This document shows positions 1 to 10,036 of a stretch of 64,000 nucleotides of DNA, piece after piece. This stretch comes from Clostridia bacterium. GTDB lineage: Bacteria; Bacillota; Clostridia; Christensenellales; Aristaeellaceae. The stretch is taken from assembly GCA_017395065.1 (NCBI GenBank), contig JAFPWH010000032.1, positions 1-64,000 of the forward strand, read 5' to 3'. The stretch's first letter is position 1. Each line of letters opens with the position of its first letter. The notes under the pieces are model-generated. The model was given only the letters and a program-made list of their open reading frames with translations. It did no database searches and was not told the origin of the DNA. The position numbers were made by a program, and so were the translations under genes.

Positions 1-224
1 CGCTTGTCGGTCTCGTACTCGACGTGTGCGGTGTTGATGGTGATTCCGCGCGCCTTCTCTTCGGGCGCCTTGTCGATTTCGTCGTAGCGCATGGCGGTCG
101 CATGGCCCTGCTGTGAAAGCGCGATGGTGATGGCCGCGGTCAGCGTCGTCTTGCCGTGGTCGACGTGTCCGATCGTGCCGATGTTTACGTGAGGCTTGGT
201 GCGCTCAAATTTTGCTTTTCCCAT
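1..224 (-). CDS. tuf: Elongation factor Tu, N-terminal part (cut by window edge)
   Basis: Translation GTPase that delivers aminoacyl-tRNA to the ribosome. The 74 codons present begin [20 protein letters not shown] and contain the P-loop GHVDHGKTT and the switch I region with RGITI, both typical of EF-Tu. The gene continues past base 1, so only the start of the G domain is seen. It lies 27 bp downstream of fusA on the same strand, in the classic rpsL-rpsG-fusA-tuf order, with the ribosome binding site GGAGG just before the ATG. Identity is essentially certain. Confidence 0.97.
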   Translation of the reverse strand, partial: MGKAKFERTKPHVNIGTIGHVDHGKTTLTAAITIALSQQGHATAMRYDEIDKAPEEKARGITINTAHVEYETDK

Positions 225-251
225 GGTGAATCAGTCCTCCAAATGGTTTTG

Positions 252-2336
<2,085 letters not shown>

Positions 2337-2465
2337 AGAATAATTCCTTTCATGAGGCCGCTTGTTTTCGCCTCATACGTAAGTCAGATACATGGAAAAA
2401 CCGCGCGGGTCCATTGAAACGTTCGGAAAAACGTCCCTGTGCCGCGCGGTATGCCGTATTTGTTT

Positions 2466-2936
2466 TTACCAGCGATAGTGGGCAAACGCCTTGTTCGCTT
2501 CGGCCATCTTGTGCATATCCTCACGGCGCTTGACTGCGTTGCCGGTGTTGTTGGAAGCATCGATGATCTCGGCGGCGAGCCTGTCGCTCATTTCCCTCTC
2601 GCCCCTCTTGCGGCTGAACATGACCAGCCAGCGAAGAGCAAGGGTCTGACGGCGCTCGGGTCTGATTTCGATAGGTACCTGATAAGTGGAACCGCCCACG
2701 CGGCGCGCCTTGACTTCAAGGGCGGGGCTGATGTTGCCGATGGCCTGCGCAAAGACTTCGTTTGCGTCCTTGCCGGTCTTCTGGGCTACCTTTTCAAACG
2801 CCTCGTAGCACACTCTCTGGGCTACGCCGCGCTTGCCGTCGTACATGATCTGGTTGATGAGCTTGGTTACGATAACCGTGCCGTATACAGGATCCGGAAG
2901 CACTTCACGCTTCGGGATAAATCCACGTCTGGGCAT
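2466..2936 (-). CDS. rpsG: 30S ribosomal protein S7
   Basis: Primary 16S rRNA-binding protein that nucleates assembly of the 30S head. It is 156 residues, the standard length, and begins [19 protein letters not shown] with the conserved [10 protein letters not shown] loop and the terminal AHYRW. AGGGAGGAATAT precedes the ATG. It is second in the rpsL-rpsG-fusA-tuf set. The 174 bp between rpsL and rpsG is longer than usual and can form a small GC-rich hairpin, but no gene is seen there. Confidence 0.98.
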   Translation of the reverse strand: MPRRGFIPKREVLPDPVYGTVIVTKLINQIMYDGKRGVAQRVCYEAFEKVAQKTGKDANEVFAQAIGNISPALEVKARRVGGSTYQVPIEIRPERRQTLALRWLVMFSRKRGEREMSDRLAAEIIDASNNTGNAVKRREDMHKMAEANKAFAHYRW

Positions 2937-3110
2937 TGATATATTCCTCCCTAAATTGGCTGTCTTAAAGCTTTATGATAGTTGCCGGCAGCGCGCACTC
3001 AAGGCTTTTGGCGAAGCCTCTCTAACGCTAAGCGCTCTCCTTGCTACTTGCCCCCGAATCTGCGTTCCGGTGGACCCGGGAGGGTTCGCAGGCGCGTTTT
3101 TTGCCTTTGT

Positions 3111-3485
3111 TTACTTCTTGGGCCTCTTGGCGCCGTAAAGGGAACGAGCCTGCATGCGCTTGGCTACGCCGGCGGTGTCCAGAGCGCCGCGGATGATGTG
3201 ATATCTTACACCGGGCAGATCTCTGACTCTGCCGCCGCGGATCAGCACGACGGAGTGCTCCTGCAGGTTGTGACCGATGCCGGGGATGTAGCAGGTACCC
3301 TCGATGGTGTTGGTCAGGCGAACACGGGCGATCTTTCTGAGCGCGGAGTTCGGCTTTTTGGGCGTCTGAGTCTTGACCGAAAGGCACACGCCTCTCTTCT
3401 GCGGGCAGTTCTGCAGAATGGGAGAATTGCTCTTCACGGTGACCTTTTCCCTACCATGACGAATCATTTGGTTGATCGTAGGCAC
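3111..3485 (-). CDS. rpsL: 30S ribosomal protein S12
   Basis: Decoding-site protein of the small subunit, 124 residues. It begins [12 protein letters not shown] and carries the universally conserved [11 protein letters not shown] segment (site of streptomycin-resistance changes) and the [10 protein letters not shown] region, ending in GAKRPKK. The Lys in KKPNS is wild type, so no resistance allele is visible here. It lies 81 bp downstream of the L7Ae-like gene in the translation operon. Confidence 0.98.
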   Translation of the reverse strand: MPTINQMIRHGREKVTVKSNSPILQNCPQKRGVCLSVKTQTPKKPNSALRKIARVRLTNTIEGTCYIPGIGHNLQEHSVVLIRGGRVRDLPGVRYHIIRGALDTAGVAKRMQARSLYGAKRPKK

Positions 3486-3566
3486 TGAAAAAACCTCCTA
3501 AAACGGTTCAATGTAGTTATATACACTTCCGCAACCCTCGGAAGAAGTATAAGCAGTTCGGTTTGA

Positions 3567-3809
3567 TTATTCCCTGATCAGCGCGGCGCAGGCGGTCTTG
3601 ATCGCAAGGGCGCAGCTTTCGCCCAGCTCTTTCATCGAAGGAACGTATTCGTAGCCGATGCCGGCGGCCTGCGCGGCCTCCTGCGCCCTGCGGCGCACGA
3701 ACACGTCTGCGTCCTGCGCGATGAAAACTTTGACGGCCTTGCCGTTTTCGACGGCGCGCAGGGTCGTGCGAAGTCCCGCGGTGTGCGGCCTGTCTTTGAG
3801 CTGTTCCAC
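3567..3809 (-). CDS. L7Ae-family ribosomal-type RNA-binding protein (YbxF-like)
   Basis: Eighty-residue protein of the L7Ae/L30e fold, related to Bacillus YbxF, which binds kink-turn RNA. The evidence is its position just before rpsL, its size, and the AVENGKAVKVFIAQDADVFV segment followed by AGIGYEYVPSMKELGESCAL, which fits the family core. The start is GTG at 3809, chosen because AAGGAGG lies 8 nt upstream. In Bacillus the gene sits between rpoC and rpsL; here rpoC is not the upstream neighbour and the gene has its own promoter (3846-3874). Confidence 0.85.
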   Translation of the reverse strand: MEQLKDRPHTAGLRTTLRAVENGKAVKVFIAQDADVFVRRRAQEAAQAAGIGYEYVPSMKELGESCALAIKTACAALIRE

Positions 3810-3845
3810 CTGAGCGCCTCCTTACCAGCATAATCAAACTCATGT

Positions 3846-3874
3846 ATTATAGCGCAGGGAATGCGGTTTGTCAA
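3846..3874 (-). promoter_or_regulatory. Promoter of the L7Ae-like/rpsL/rpsG/fusA/tuf operon
   Basis: On the minus strand a perfect -35 TTGACA (3869-3874) and -10 TATAAT (3846-3851) are separated by 17 bp, about 40 bp ahead of the GTG start at 3809. The strength of the match fits a heavily expressed ribosomal operon. The 317-bp gap 3810-4126 holds this promoter and the divergent larC promoter, and nothing else that I can see. Confidence 0.85.
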
Positions 3875-4001
3875 GTTTATTTATCCAAGATTTTACATTC
3901 CGCAAGGTTAAGAATCTGCAGGGAAACGGCGCGCCGCGCGCTTCATGCCGGCGCGGGCGGCCGTCCCCTTCCTTATTAATATGTTTATTACCTTGCGCGC
4001 A

Positions 4002-4030
4002 TTGTTTTGCGCTTTGAAAACAGCTATACT
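4002..4030 (+). promoter_or_regulatory. Candidate larC promoter
   Basis: TTGTTT (4002-4007), a 17-bp spacer and TATACT (4025-4030) on the plus strand, roughly 95 bp before the larC start. It is a moderate match to sigma-A consensus. The ribosome binding site AGGAGG lies directly before the ATG at 4127. Confidence 0.5.
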
Positions 4031-4126
4031 GAGTTCGGCGGCCGACGGAGCGCCTCGCGCCCGAAACCGGTCCGCCGGCGAAACGCACTTTTCAGGGTCT
4101 GAACGCACAGGCAGGAGGTTCACACG

Positions 4127-5443
4127 GTGAAAACATTGTATCTGGATTGTGGGATGGGCGCGGCGGGCGACATGCTCTCGGCGGCGCTGATCGAACTTAC
4201 GGACGACAAACAGGCTTTTATCGATCAAATCAACGCGCTGGGGATCCCGGGCGTGCGCGTGTGCGCCGAAAGAGCGGAAAAATGCGGGATCGTCGGCACC
4301 CATTACAGCGTGCGCGTGGACGGTGCGGAGGAAGAATCGGAAGACGAGCACGAACACCATCACGAGCATGACCATGAGCATGAACACCATCATGAGCATG
4401 AACACGAGCATGACCATGATCACGAACACCATCACGACCATGACCACGACCATGACCACCATCACGAGCACGACCACGCGCACCGTCATTCCTCTGTCGC
4501 GGATATCGGGGCTTTGATCGACGGGCTTCCGCTTTCGGACAGGGTCAAGGCGGACGCGAAGGCCATCTACGGGATCATCGCCGAGGCCGAGAGCCGGGTG
4601 CACGGGCGGCCCATAAGCGAAATCCACTTTCACGAGGTCGGCACGATGGACGCCGTGGCCGACGTGGTGAGCGTGTGTTTGCTGATGGAAAAGCTGTCTG
4701 TGGACGAGGTGATCGCTTCGCCCGTGCACGTCGGCAGCGGCCACGTGCACTGCATGCACGGCGTTTTGCCCGTGCCCGCGCCGGCGACCGCGCTGATACT
4801 CAAGGACGTGCCCTGCTACGGCGGAAGGATCCGGGGCGAGCTTTGCACGCCCACGGGCGCGGCGCTTTTGAAACACTTCGTGACGCGCTTTGGCGACATG
4901 CCCGTCATGCGGACGCAGCGCATTGGCTACGGCATGGGCAAAAAGGATTTTGAATGGGCCAACTGTCTGCGCGCTTTTCTGGGCGAGAGCGAAGGCAAGC
5001 GCGAAGGGATCGCAAGGCTCGAATGCAACGTCGACGACATGACCGGCGAAGAGATCGGCTTTGCGATGGACATGCTTTTCAAGGCCGGTGCGCGCGACGT
5101 GTACACCCAGCCCGTCGGCATGAAGAAGTCCCGCCCGGGCGTGATGCTCAGCGTCATCTGTCTGCCCGGGGACGCCGACCGCCTCGCCGGGGTCATGATG
5201 AAACACACCTCCACCCTCGGCGTCCGCCGCGAGGACCTGAGCCGTTACGTGCTGGACCGCAGCTTGGAGACCGTTCAGACGCCCTGCGGCCCCGCGCGGA
5301 TCAAGACCGCCGCGGGCATGGGCGTGAAGCGCAGCAAGGTCGAGTACGACGACGCGGCCGCGCTGGCCGAAAAGAGCGGCAGCACGCTGCGCGAAGCGGC
5401 GCATTGGGTGTTCAGCCAAAAGGCCCTGTCGGAGAAGAAATGA
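4127..5443 (+). CDS. larC: Nickel-pincer cofactor biosynthesis protein LarC (single uninterrupted ORF)
   Basis: LarC inserts nickel into the pyridinium-3,5-bisthiocarboxylic acid mononucleotide cofactor used by lactate racemase-type enzymes. The 438-residue product begins MKTLYLDCGMGAAGDM and has the conserved HFHEVG, SPVHVGSGHVHCMHG and CTPTGAALLKHF segments. Residues 73-121 are a His/Glu/Asp tract, a likely nickel store. In Lactobacillus larC is split into larC1/larC2 and joined by a programmed frameshift; here the N- and C-terminal parts are one frame. No larA, larB or larE is in the window, so the recipient enzyme is encoded elsewhere. Function is confident from the family; the nickel role of the His tract is inferred. 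Confidence 0.93.
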   Translation: MKTLYLDCGMGAAGDMLSAALIELTDDKQAFIDQINALGIPGVRVCAERAEKCGIVGTHYSVRVDGAEEESEDEHEHHHEHDHEHEHHHEHEHEHDHDHEHHHDHDHDHDHHHEHDHAHRHSSVADIGALIDGLPLSDRVKADAKAIYGIIAEAESRVHGRPISEIHFHEVGTMDAVADVVSVCLLMEKLSVDEVIASPVHVGSGHVHCMHGVLPVPAPATALILKDVPCYGGRIRGELCTPTGAALLKHFVTRFGDMPVMRTQRIGYGMGKKDFEWANCLRAFLGESEGKREGIARLECNVDDMTGEEIGFAMDMLFKAGARDVYTQPVGMKKSRPGVMLSVICLPGDADRLAGVMMKHTSTLGVRREDLSRYVLDRSLETVQTPCGPARIKTAAGMGVKRSKVEYDDAAALAEKSGSTLREAAHWVFSQKALSEKK

Positions 5444-5464
5444 CTTCCTTCCCCCAGGCGGTTC

Positions 5465-5871
5465 GGCAAAAGCGAAAGCCTCGATGCGCCGGGGCTGTCG
5501 CACAAGCATAAAGCACACCGGGCAGGGAAGCCCGAATCCGGATCATTTGCGTATGAACCGTTTGACGATTACGAGGAGATCCGGGAAAAGCTGCTCGATC
5601 TGTTCCGGACTTCAAATTTAGGCTGAAAACAAACCCCACTGACGGCAGGGTCGTGCTTGCGGCTGTAGTGGGTTCGGTGTTCGACATAGCCTGGTATGCG
5701 TTGGCGCATCTCATGACGGAGGAGCCCATGCTGAAAGACCTGGGCACGAGGGAAACGAACCTGAAAGGCATCATGGCGACCTGCAAAAACTGCGGACGGC
5801 TGTTTATCCGGCAGAAAGCGAAACAGGAACGAAATCTTCCTGTATCGCAACTGCCATTTAAACAAACTTAA
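5465..5871 (+). pseudogene. Decayed gene remnant resembling a DUF6076-type protein
   Basis: Two plus-strand reading frames together look like one old protein. The first, ending at about 5624, gives FAYEPFDDYEEIREKLLDLF. The second, continuing from about 5608, gives FRLKTNPTDGR, then FDIAWYALAHLM and a zinc-knuckle start CKNCGRLFIRQKAKQE before a premature stop at 5871. The two frames overlap where the match switches, so a small indel is likely, and the expected second Cys pair is missing. The DUF6076 assignment is from memory of that family and is tentative. It lies at the boundary where GC content falls into the AT-rich island. Confidence 0.5.
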
Positions 5872-5981
5872 CCCCAGAATGTCGACTTGATATTGCATTT
5901 CGCTGCTATACTCTCGGGGAAATTCTGCCATTAATTCGAGAACTTTGTGGGTGGAAGGTGGCACGAAGTATTTAATACTCT

Positions 5982-6536
5982 TTAAAAATATCTGTCCATA
6001 CCTATTGAGTTTATGATTTCTCTTGCCTGAGGGTAGAGCCAGTATGTACGGTTTAGCTGTTTCAGCTTCCCTATCGCGTTTCCTCTCACAGTCCGGCAAA
6101 CTGAATTATACAAATTCAACATAAATTGGGGCTGTTTCTCAGAGACAGTGCCATTCCGACGAGAATTCATGTATACTCTGCCACAATAAAAGAACGCTTC
6201 ATTATCATGGCTGGCAGTGCCTTGGCATCCGCACGACAATTCAACAGCATCTGAGGCCAAACCGGAAATTGGTAAATCCCCGGCATCCTCTCTCTTTTCA
6301 TTAACTTTTCTGTTCAGACGCTCGTATATTCGGATTGCAGACGTGTATACAATTCTTGATTCATTTGTGGTGACATATAAAACATGCTGTTTGTCAAAAT
6401 CTGACAGGCATTTTTCAATATCCCGGTAACATTCTCGCTGGAGTTTACTCCATAAGCTGTAACCGGACTCCATTAAGGTTGATATTACACCTCTTAAATC
6501 CGTTGCAGTTGCAGCTATATAAATTTGCTTTCCCAT
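5982..6536 (-). CDS. Hypothetical protein in AT-rich island
   Basis: A 184-residue soluble-looking protein that I do not recognise. It has no signal peptide or membrane segment. It contains a short cysteine cluster, LSCGCQG near residue 102 followed by FFYCGR, which could be a metal-binding knuckle. The ATG is followed by GKQIYIAATATDLRG. Base composition is clearly more AT-rich than larC or dinB, matching the two genes upstream on the same strand, so it was probably acquired with them. No function is proposed. Confidence 0.65.
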   Translation of the reverse strand: MGKQIYIAATATDLRGVISTLMESGYSLWSKLQRECYRDIEKCLSDFDKQHVLYVTTNESRIVYTSAIRIYERLNRKVNEKREDAGDLPISGLASDAVELSCGCQGTASHDNEAFFYCGRVYMNSRRNGTVSEKQPQFMLNLYNSVCRTVRGNAIGKLKQLNRTYWLYPQAREIINSIGMDRYF

Positions 6537-6673
6537 ATTCCCTCCTTCACGTCGCTCACGGCCAGTACATTATGCTAAGACCCAGTTCAGTATATGACAG
6601 GAAAATTATTGGTTTTTGACTTTGGCTGATGTCTTGAATTGCATAAACTTCCCGTGATACAGGATACCCTGTT

Positions 6674-7213
6674 TTAAATATAAGGTATCAACGCCAAATA
6701 CCAGTATCCAAATGAATCATCACTTGAAATCAAGTAGCGTTCCCAGGAAGAATCTCGCCTGTCTTTAGAATATATCAGGCAACAATCATAGTATTCTGCT
6801 TGTTCTTTTGCTTTATCGAACTTCAAAAACTTCCTAAACTCCACTTTCTCCTCGTGTGCGCTGGCGTAACATAGATTAAAGGTACTGGAAAGATGATACA
6901 TAATAGCCGAATAAGGGGTATCAAAAACAATTTGGTGTTTGCCATCAAGTGAAAGAAAAGAGTTAACATTGGCATCAATCTCAAAGAACATTTTTTCTTC
7001 TGAAGCGTCTTCGCAATACCCCAGAATAGTAGTAGATACAGTATACAAATCATTGAACTCATTATTCATCATTTGCATTACGGATAGTTTAATAGTGTTA
7101 AGCGAAGCTATATCCTCATCGCTTCTGGAGCACTCTGTATTATTCGTCGTGCTCGCACCATACACAAAAGAATTTATTAATAGTAAAAGCATACAAATGA
7201 ATACTTTTTTCAT
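6674..7213 (-). CDS. Small exported protein downstream of the RHS tip; candidate immunity partner
   Basis: A 179-residue protein with an N-terminal signal sequence (MKK, then ICMLLLLINSFVYGAS) and a mature part rich in Asp, Glu, Ser and Tyr with several Cys residues. No family is recognised. It starts 21 bp after the stop of the RHS-metzincin gene, the position where an immunity gene normally follows an RHS toxin tip. That placement is the only reason to suggest immunity. An exported inhibitor would protect outside the membrane, which would suit a protease that acts there. It is AT-rich like its neighbours. Confidence 0.65.
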   Translation of the reverse strand: MKKVFICMLLLLINSFVYGASTTNNTECSRSDEDIASLNTIKLSVMQMMNNEFNDLYTVSTTILGYCEDASEEKMFFEIDANVNSFLSLDGKHQIVFDTPYSAIMYHLSSTFNLCYASAHEEKVEFRKFLKFDKAKEQAEYYDCCLIYSKDRRDSSWERYLISSDDSFGYWYLALIPYI

Positions 7214-7234
7214 GCGACCTTCCTCCTAACATGA

Positions 7235-8428
7235 TTACGGATTATTCCATTCTGTCCATAAACCTGTTTCGATCACTGATATGAGCATTGCAACATCTTC
7301 ATAAGATACTACCATATTGCGTCCATTCATTATGGATTGAAAATTGTCATCATGTCCAGGAATTGTGTAATAATCACCAATGCCCAGCACATGTCCAAAT
7401 TCATGAGCAATATTCCATTTTAAATCATCATCTGATGCTACGGCACCATTTTGATAGTTTCGATACAAAAATTCTTGACTCCAGCCATTCAACCATTGGT
7501 AACTTGGTGCCGTACAGATTGTACCAGTTATACCGGATGCCTCATATGTCGAGATGCGCACACTATTGCCATTTTCGCTCTCTCCTTCGATAACCTCAGT
7601 AACAACTGCTATAGTATTATTGCTACTGCTTGTTACTGTTGTATTCCAATAGGATAGAATTCCATCTATAACTATATTCTTGTCAATATTACCCTCTATA
7701 GTTAAGTATACTTTGATGTTTATGCTGTCTTCATGTTCTTCTACCTGCAACGCATCGGTAGCATTAAGTGCCGCATATTCTTCGTTATCATAAAAGAACG
7801 TTGGAATATTATCGCAGTACGTATAAGGTTGTTTGCTTATACCTTTAGGAATATACTTGTCTCCACTAATTAAGCGGCAAAGCATAGGTGCGTAGTATCT
7901 GCTTATCAAATAAAACAGAGATGTCTCTGCGTCCCACACATACCCTCTATACCTAAACGGGTTCAGTTCACCCAATGTAGTTGTCAAGGTGCCAGTCGTA
8001 CTTACAGGTTTTCCCCATGCATCGTACTCGTATTTTACCACAAGATTACCACTATTGTCAAACATGCCGATGATGTCGCCCTGCAGGTTATGGGCATAGC
8101 TGTACAGAGTGCCATTGAAGTCTACCATCGCCACCCGTCCCTGCGCATCGTAGTAGAAATGCAGCCTATTCATGCTGGGCGTTGTTCCGGTCGTATTGTC
8201 CGTATGGATCAGCTCAACCACATTCTTGCCGTTCAGGATGTACTCGGTAGTTTCAGCAACAACACCGTTGACCTTCTTTACCTTCTTCGTCCGCAGTCCA
8301 GCGTGATTGTACGTGAACTCCATCGTCACGGTATCGCTGCCTTCGGTCTTGCTCATGCTCTTGAGCTGCCGTCCGGCCTGCCAGGTGTACGTCCATGTGC
8401 CGTCACTGAACGGATTTCCTGTTTTCAT
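7235..8428 (-). CDS. Orphan RHS C-terminal tip with metzincin-like protease domain
   Basis: A 397-residue fragment of an RHS/YD-repeat polymorphic protein. Residues 1-135 hold YD-type repeats (for example GDIIGMFDNSGNLVVKYEYD); 158-190 are the RHS core signature RYRGYVWDAETSLFYLISRY. The variable C-terminus (about 215-397) carries HEFGHVLGIGD at 342-352 (His342, Glu343, His346, Asp352) and SIM at 365-367 as a likely Met-turn, the hallmark pair of metzincin proteases. The first in-frame codons directly follow the dinB stop codon, and there is no secretion signal, so the large N-terminal part is missing. It may be a stored toxin cassette or a pseudogene remnant. Confidence 0.8.
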   Translation of the reverse strand: MKTGNPFSDGTWTYTWQAGRQLKSMSKTEGSDTVTMEFTYNHAGLRTKKVKKVNGVVAETTEYILNGKNVVELIHTDNTTGTTPSMNRLHFYYDAQGRVAMVDFNGTLYSYAHNLQGDIIGMFDNSGNLVVKYEYDAWGKPVSTTGTLTTTLGELNPFRYRGYVWDAETSLFYLISRYYAPMLCRLISGDKYIPKGISKQPYTYCDNIPTFFYDNEEYAALNATDALQVEEHEDSINIKVYLTIEGNIDKNIVIDGILSYWNTTVTSSSNNTIAVVTEVIEGESENGNSVRISTYEASGITGTICTAPSYQWLNGWSQEFLYRNYQNGAVASDDDLKWNIAHEFGHVLGIGDYYTIPGHDDNFQSIMNGRNMVVSYEDVAMLISVIETGLWTEWNNP

Positions 8429-8452
8429 TCGATGGACGGTGCGCAGCCCCTT

Positions 8453-9736
8453 TTATTTCATCCGGCGTTTCTGTGCTCCGGTCAGTGCGCGCGGCATGGG
8501 CACGGTCTCGCAGCGGTCGGTCGCGATCGGCGCGCGGGACAGAAGCGAGGCCGCAACCAGGCTCCTTTCGCCGAAGCGGTTCCTGAGCGCGTCCACCGCG
8601 TCGCCCAGCGCGCGCAGGCGCAGGCTCCTTTCCGCTTCGCCGAACAGGTCCGTCTGTTCGGGCCTGTTTTCGCCGGCGAGCCTGATCGCGCTCACGCTCA
8701 GGGCGCGGATGGGCCGCCCCTTTTCGCGGTTTTGCAGATAGAGCCCGAACGCGCCGGACGCGATCTCGAGCGCGCACCGCGTGGGGCGCGAAAGCGGCGA
8801 CTGAAACAGAAAACCCTCCAGGTCGCTGTAGCGTATGTACAGCGATACGCCGCCGGCCAGAAAGCCGTGCCGGATCAGCCTGTGGTTCACGTCCTGACAC
8901 AGCTCGTACAGTACGTGCCACACCTCCTGAGGCGTTTGGATGTCCCGCGCGCAGGTCGCGCCGTGCCCCACCGATTTGATCGGCGACAGATAGCCCAGGC
9001 GCGCGACGCTCGCACCGTCCTCGCCGCGCGCGAACAGGCGCAGCATCTCGCCGTTTTTGCCGAACTTTTCCCGGATCGCGCTCTCCGGGCACGCCGCGAG
9101 CTGGCCGATCGTATAGATCCCCATGTCGCCGAGCTTCCTCGTCGTGCGCGGCCCGGCGTAGAGCAGCTCCCCCACCGGCAGCGGCCAGACGAGGCTTTTG
9201 TAGTTTTCGCGGCTGATCACCGTCACGGCGTCCGGCTTTTTCATGTCGCTGCCGAGCTTTGCAAAGATTTTTGAAAACGAGACCCCGATCGAAACAGTGA
9301 GCCCCGTCTCGCTGCGGACGGTGTTGCGGATTTCGTCGGCGATGCGCCGCGCCCTTTCCACGCCGTCCAGGTTCGGCAGCAGTATCCAGTTTTCGTCCAT
9401 GCCGAAGGGCTCGATGTACTCGGAATAGCGCTCGTAGATGCTGCGCACGAGGCGCGAGTAGTACAGGTACTTTTCGTAGTGCGGTTCGATCATGATCAGC
9501 TGCGGGCAGGCCTGCTTCGCCTGCCAGTTTGCCTGCCCGGTCTTTACGCCGTATTTTTTCGCCTCGTAGCTCTTGGCGAGCACGATGCCGTGGCGGTTCT
9601 CGGTGCTTCCGCACACCGCGACGCACTTGCCCTTCAGGGAGGGCCGGTCGTTGATTTCCGCAGCCGCGTAAAAGCAGTTCAGGTCGCTGTGCAAAATGTA
9701 GTCCGCCGTCGCGCGTCCCTCCTTTATATAATGCAT
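8453..9736 (-). CDS. dinB: Y-family DNA polymerase (DinB/UmuC-like translesion polymerase)
   Basis: Translesion DNA polymerase of up to 427 residues. It shows HSDLNCFYAAAE (metal-binding Asp and steric-gate region), RHGIVLAKSYEAKKYGV, the second catalytic block FGMDENW, SIGVSFSKIFAKLGSDMKKPD, and a helix-hairpin-helix-like stretch GDMGIYTIGQLA, then a little-finger domain. The annotated ATG at 9736 has only a weak ribosome binding site. AAGGAGG lies inside the ORF, 8 nt before an ACG codon (9707-9709) that aligns with the expected start. Its promoter carries operator-like sequence shared with the XRE/ImmA operon, which suggests damage-inducible control. Confidence 0.92.
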   Translation of the reverse strand: MHYIKEGRATADYILHSDLNCFYAAAEINDRPSLKGKCVAVCGSTENRHGIVLAKSYEAKKYGVKTGQANWQAKQACPQLIMIEPHYEKYLYYSRLVRSIYERYSEYIEPFGMDENWILLPNLDGVERARRIADEIRNTVRSETGLTVSIGVSFSKIFAKLGSDMKKPDAVTVISRENYKSLVWPLPVGELLYAGPRTTRKLGDMGIYTIGQLAACPESAIREKFGKNGEMLRLFARGEDGASVARLGYLSPIKSVGHGATCARDIQTPQEVWHVLYELCQDVNHRLIRHGFLAGGVSLYIRYSDLEGFLFQSPLSRPTRCALEIASGAFGLYLQNREKGRPIRALSVSAIRLAGENRPEQTDLFGEAERSLRLRALGDAVDALRNRFGERSLVAASLLSRAPIATDRCETVPMPRALTGAQKRRMK

Positions 9737-9737
9737 G

Positions 9738-9815
9738 TTGCATCTTTATATAGTGCAATTTGCGCGCCATGTGCAGATTATAGTCTGCAAATTGCATTCT
9801 GTCAAGATGCAAGAT
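9738..9815 (-). promoter_or_regulatory. dinB promoter with operator-like TTGCATCTTG sites
   Basis: The minus strand has TTGACA (9800-9805), a 17-bp spacer and TATAAT (9777-9782). The sequence ATCTTGCATCTTG (9803-9815 reversed) overlaps the -35 and is identical over 13 bases to one in the XRE operon promoter at 12506-12518. A second element, TTGCATCTTTATATAGTGCAA at 9738-9758 (one base past 20 if extended), lies near the start codon and also matches the XRE operator half-site ATAGTGCAA. Shared control by the XRE protein is inferred from this. Confidence 0.75.
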
Positions 9816-9847
9816 AGCACAAAAGCGCCCGGGCGCGCATTTTGTGC

Positions 9848-9875
9848 TTGCAAGAAAACGGCGAATCGGTATAAT
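9848..9875 (+). promoter_or_regulatory. Promoter for the DUF4342 gene
   Basis: TTGCAA (9848-9853), 16-bp spacer and TATAAT (9870-9875) on the plus strand, about 160 nt upstream of the ATG at 10037. The 300-bp dinB-DUF4342 gap holds this promoter and the divergent dinB promoter; no further gene is seen. Confidence 0.6.
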
Positions 9876-10036
9876 ATAGAGGCAGACGCGGAGGCGATCC
9901 TTAAAGGCGCATGGCCGAATTCTCATCGTTTTCTAATGAAAAGACGCCTTATCTTCTCATTTCGTCGCGGTATGATATGCGTGTTTCAAGGGAAAACAAA
10001 AAAAAGAGACAGGCGAAACGCCGGGGAGGAAACACA

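Noticed and set aside
4330-4490. Dense GAGCATGACCAT-like repeat, considered as CRISPR or microsatellite
   Set aside because: It is in frame inside larC and encodes a His/Asp/Glu tract; units are 6-12 bp with no spacers.
8403-9926. 507-codon minus-strand ORF over dinB in another frame
   Set aside because: Arg/Ala-rich shadow; the dinB frame has all the polymerase motifs.
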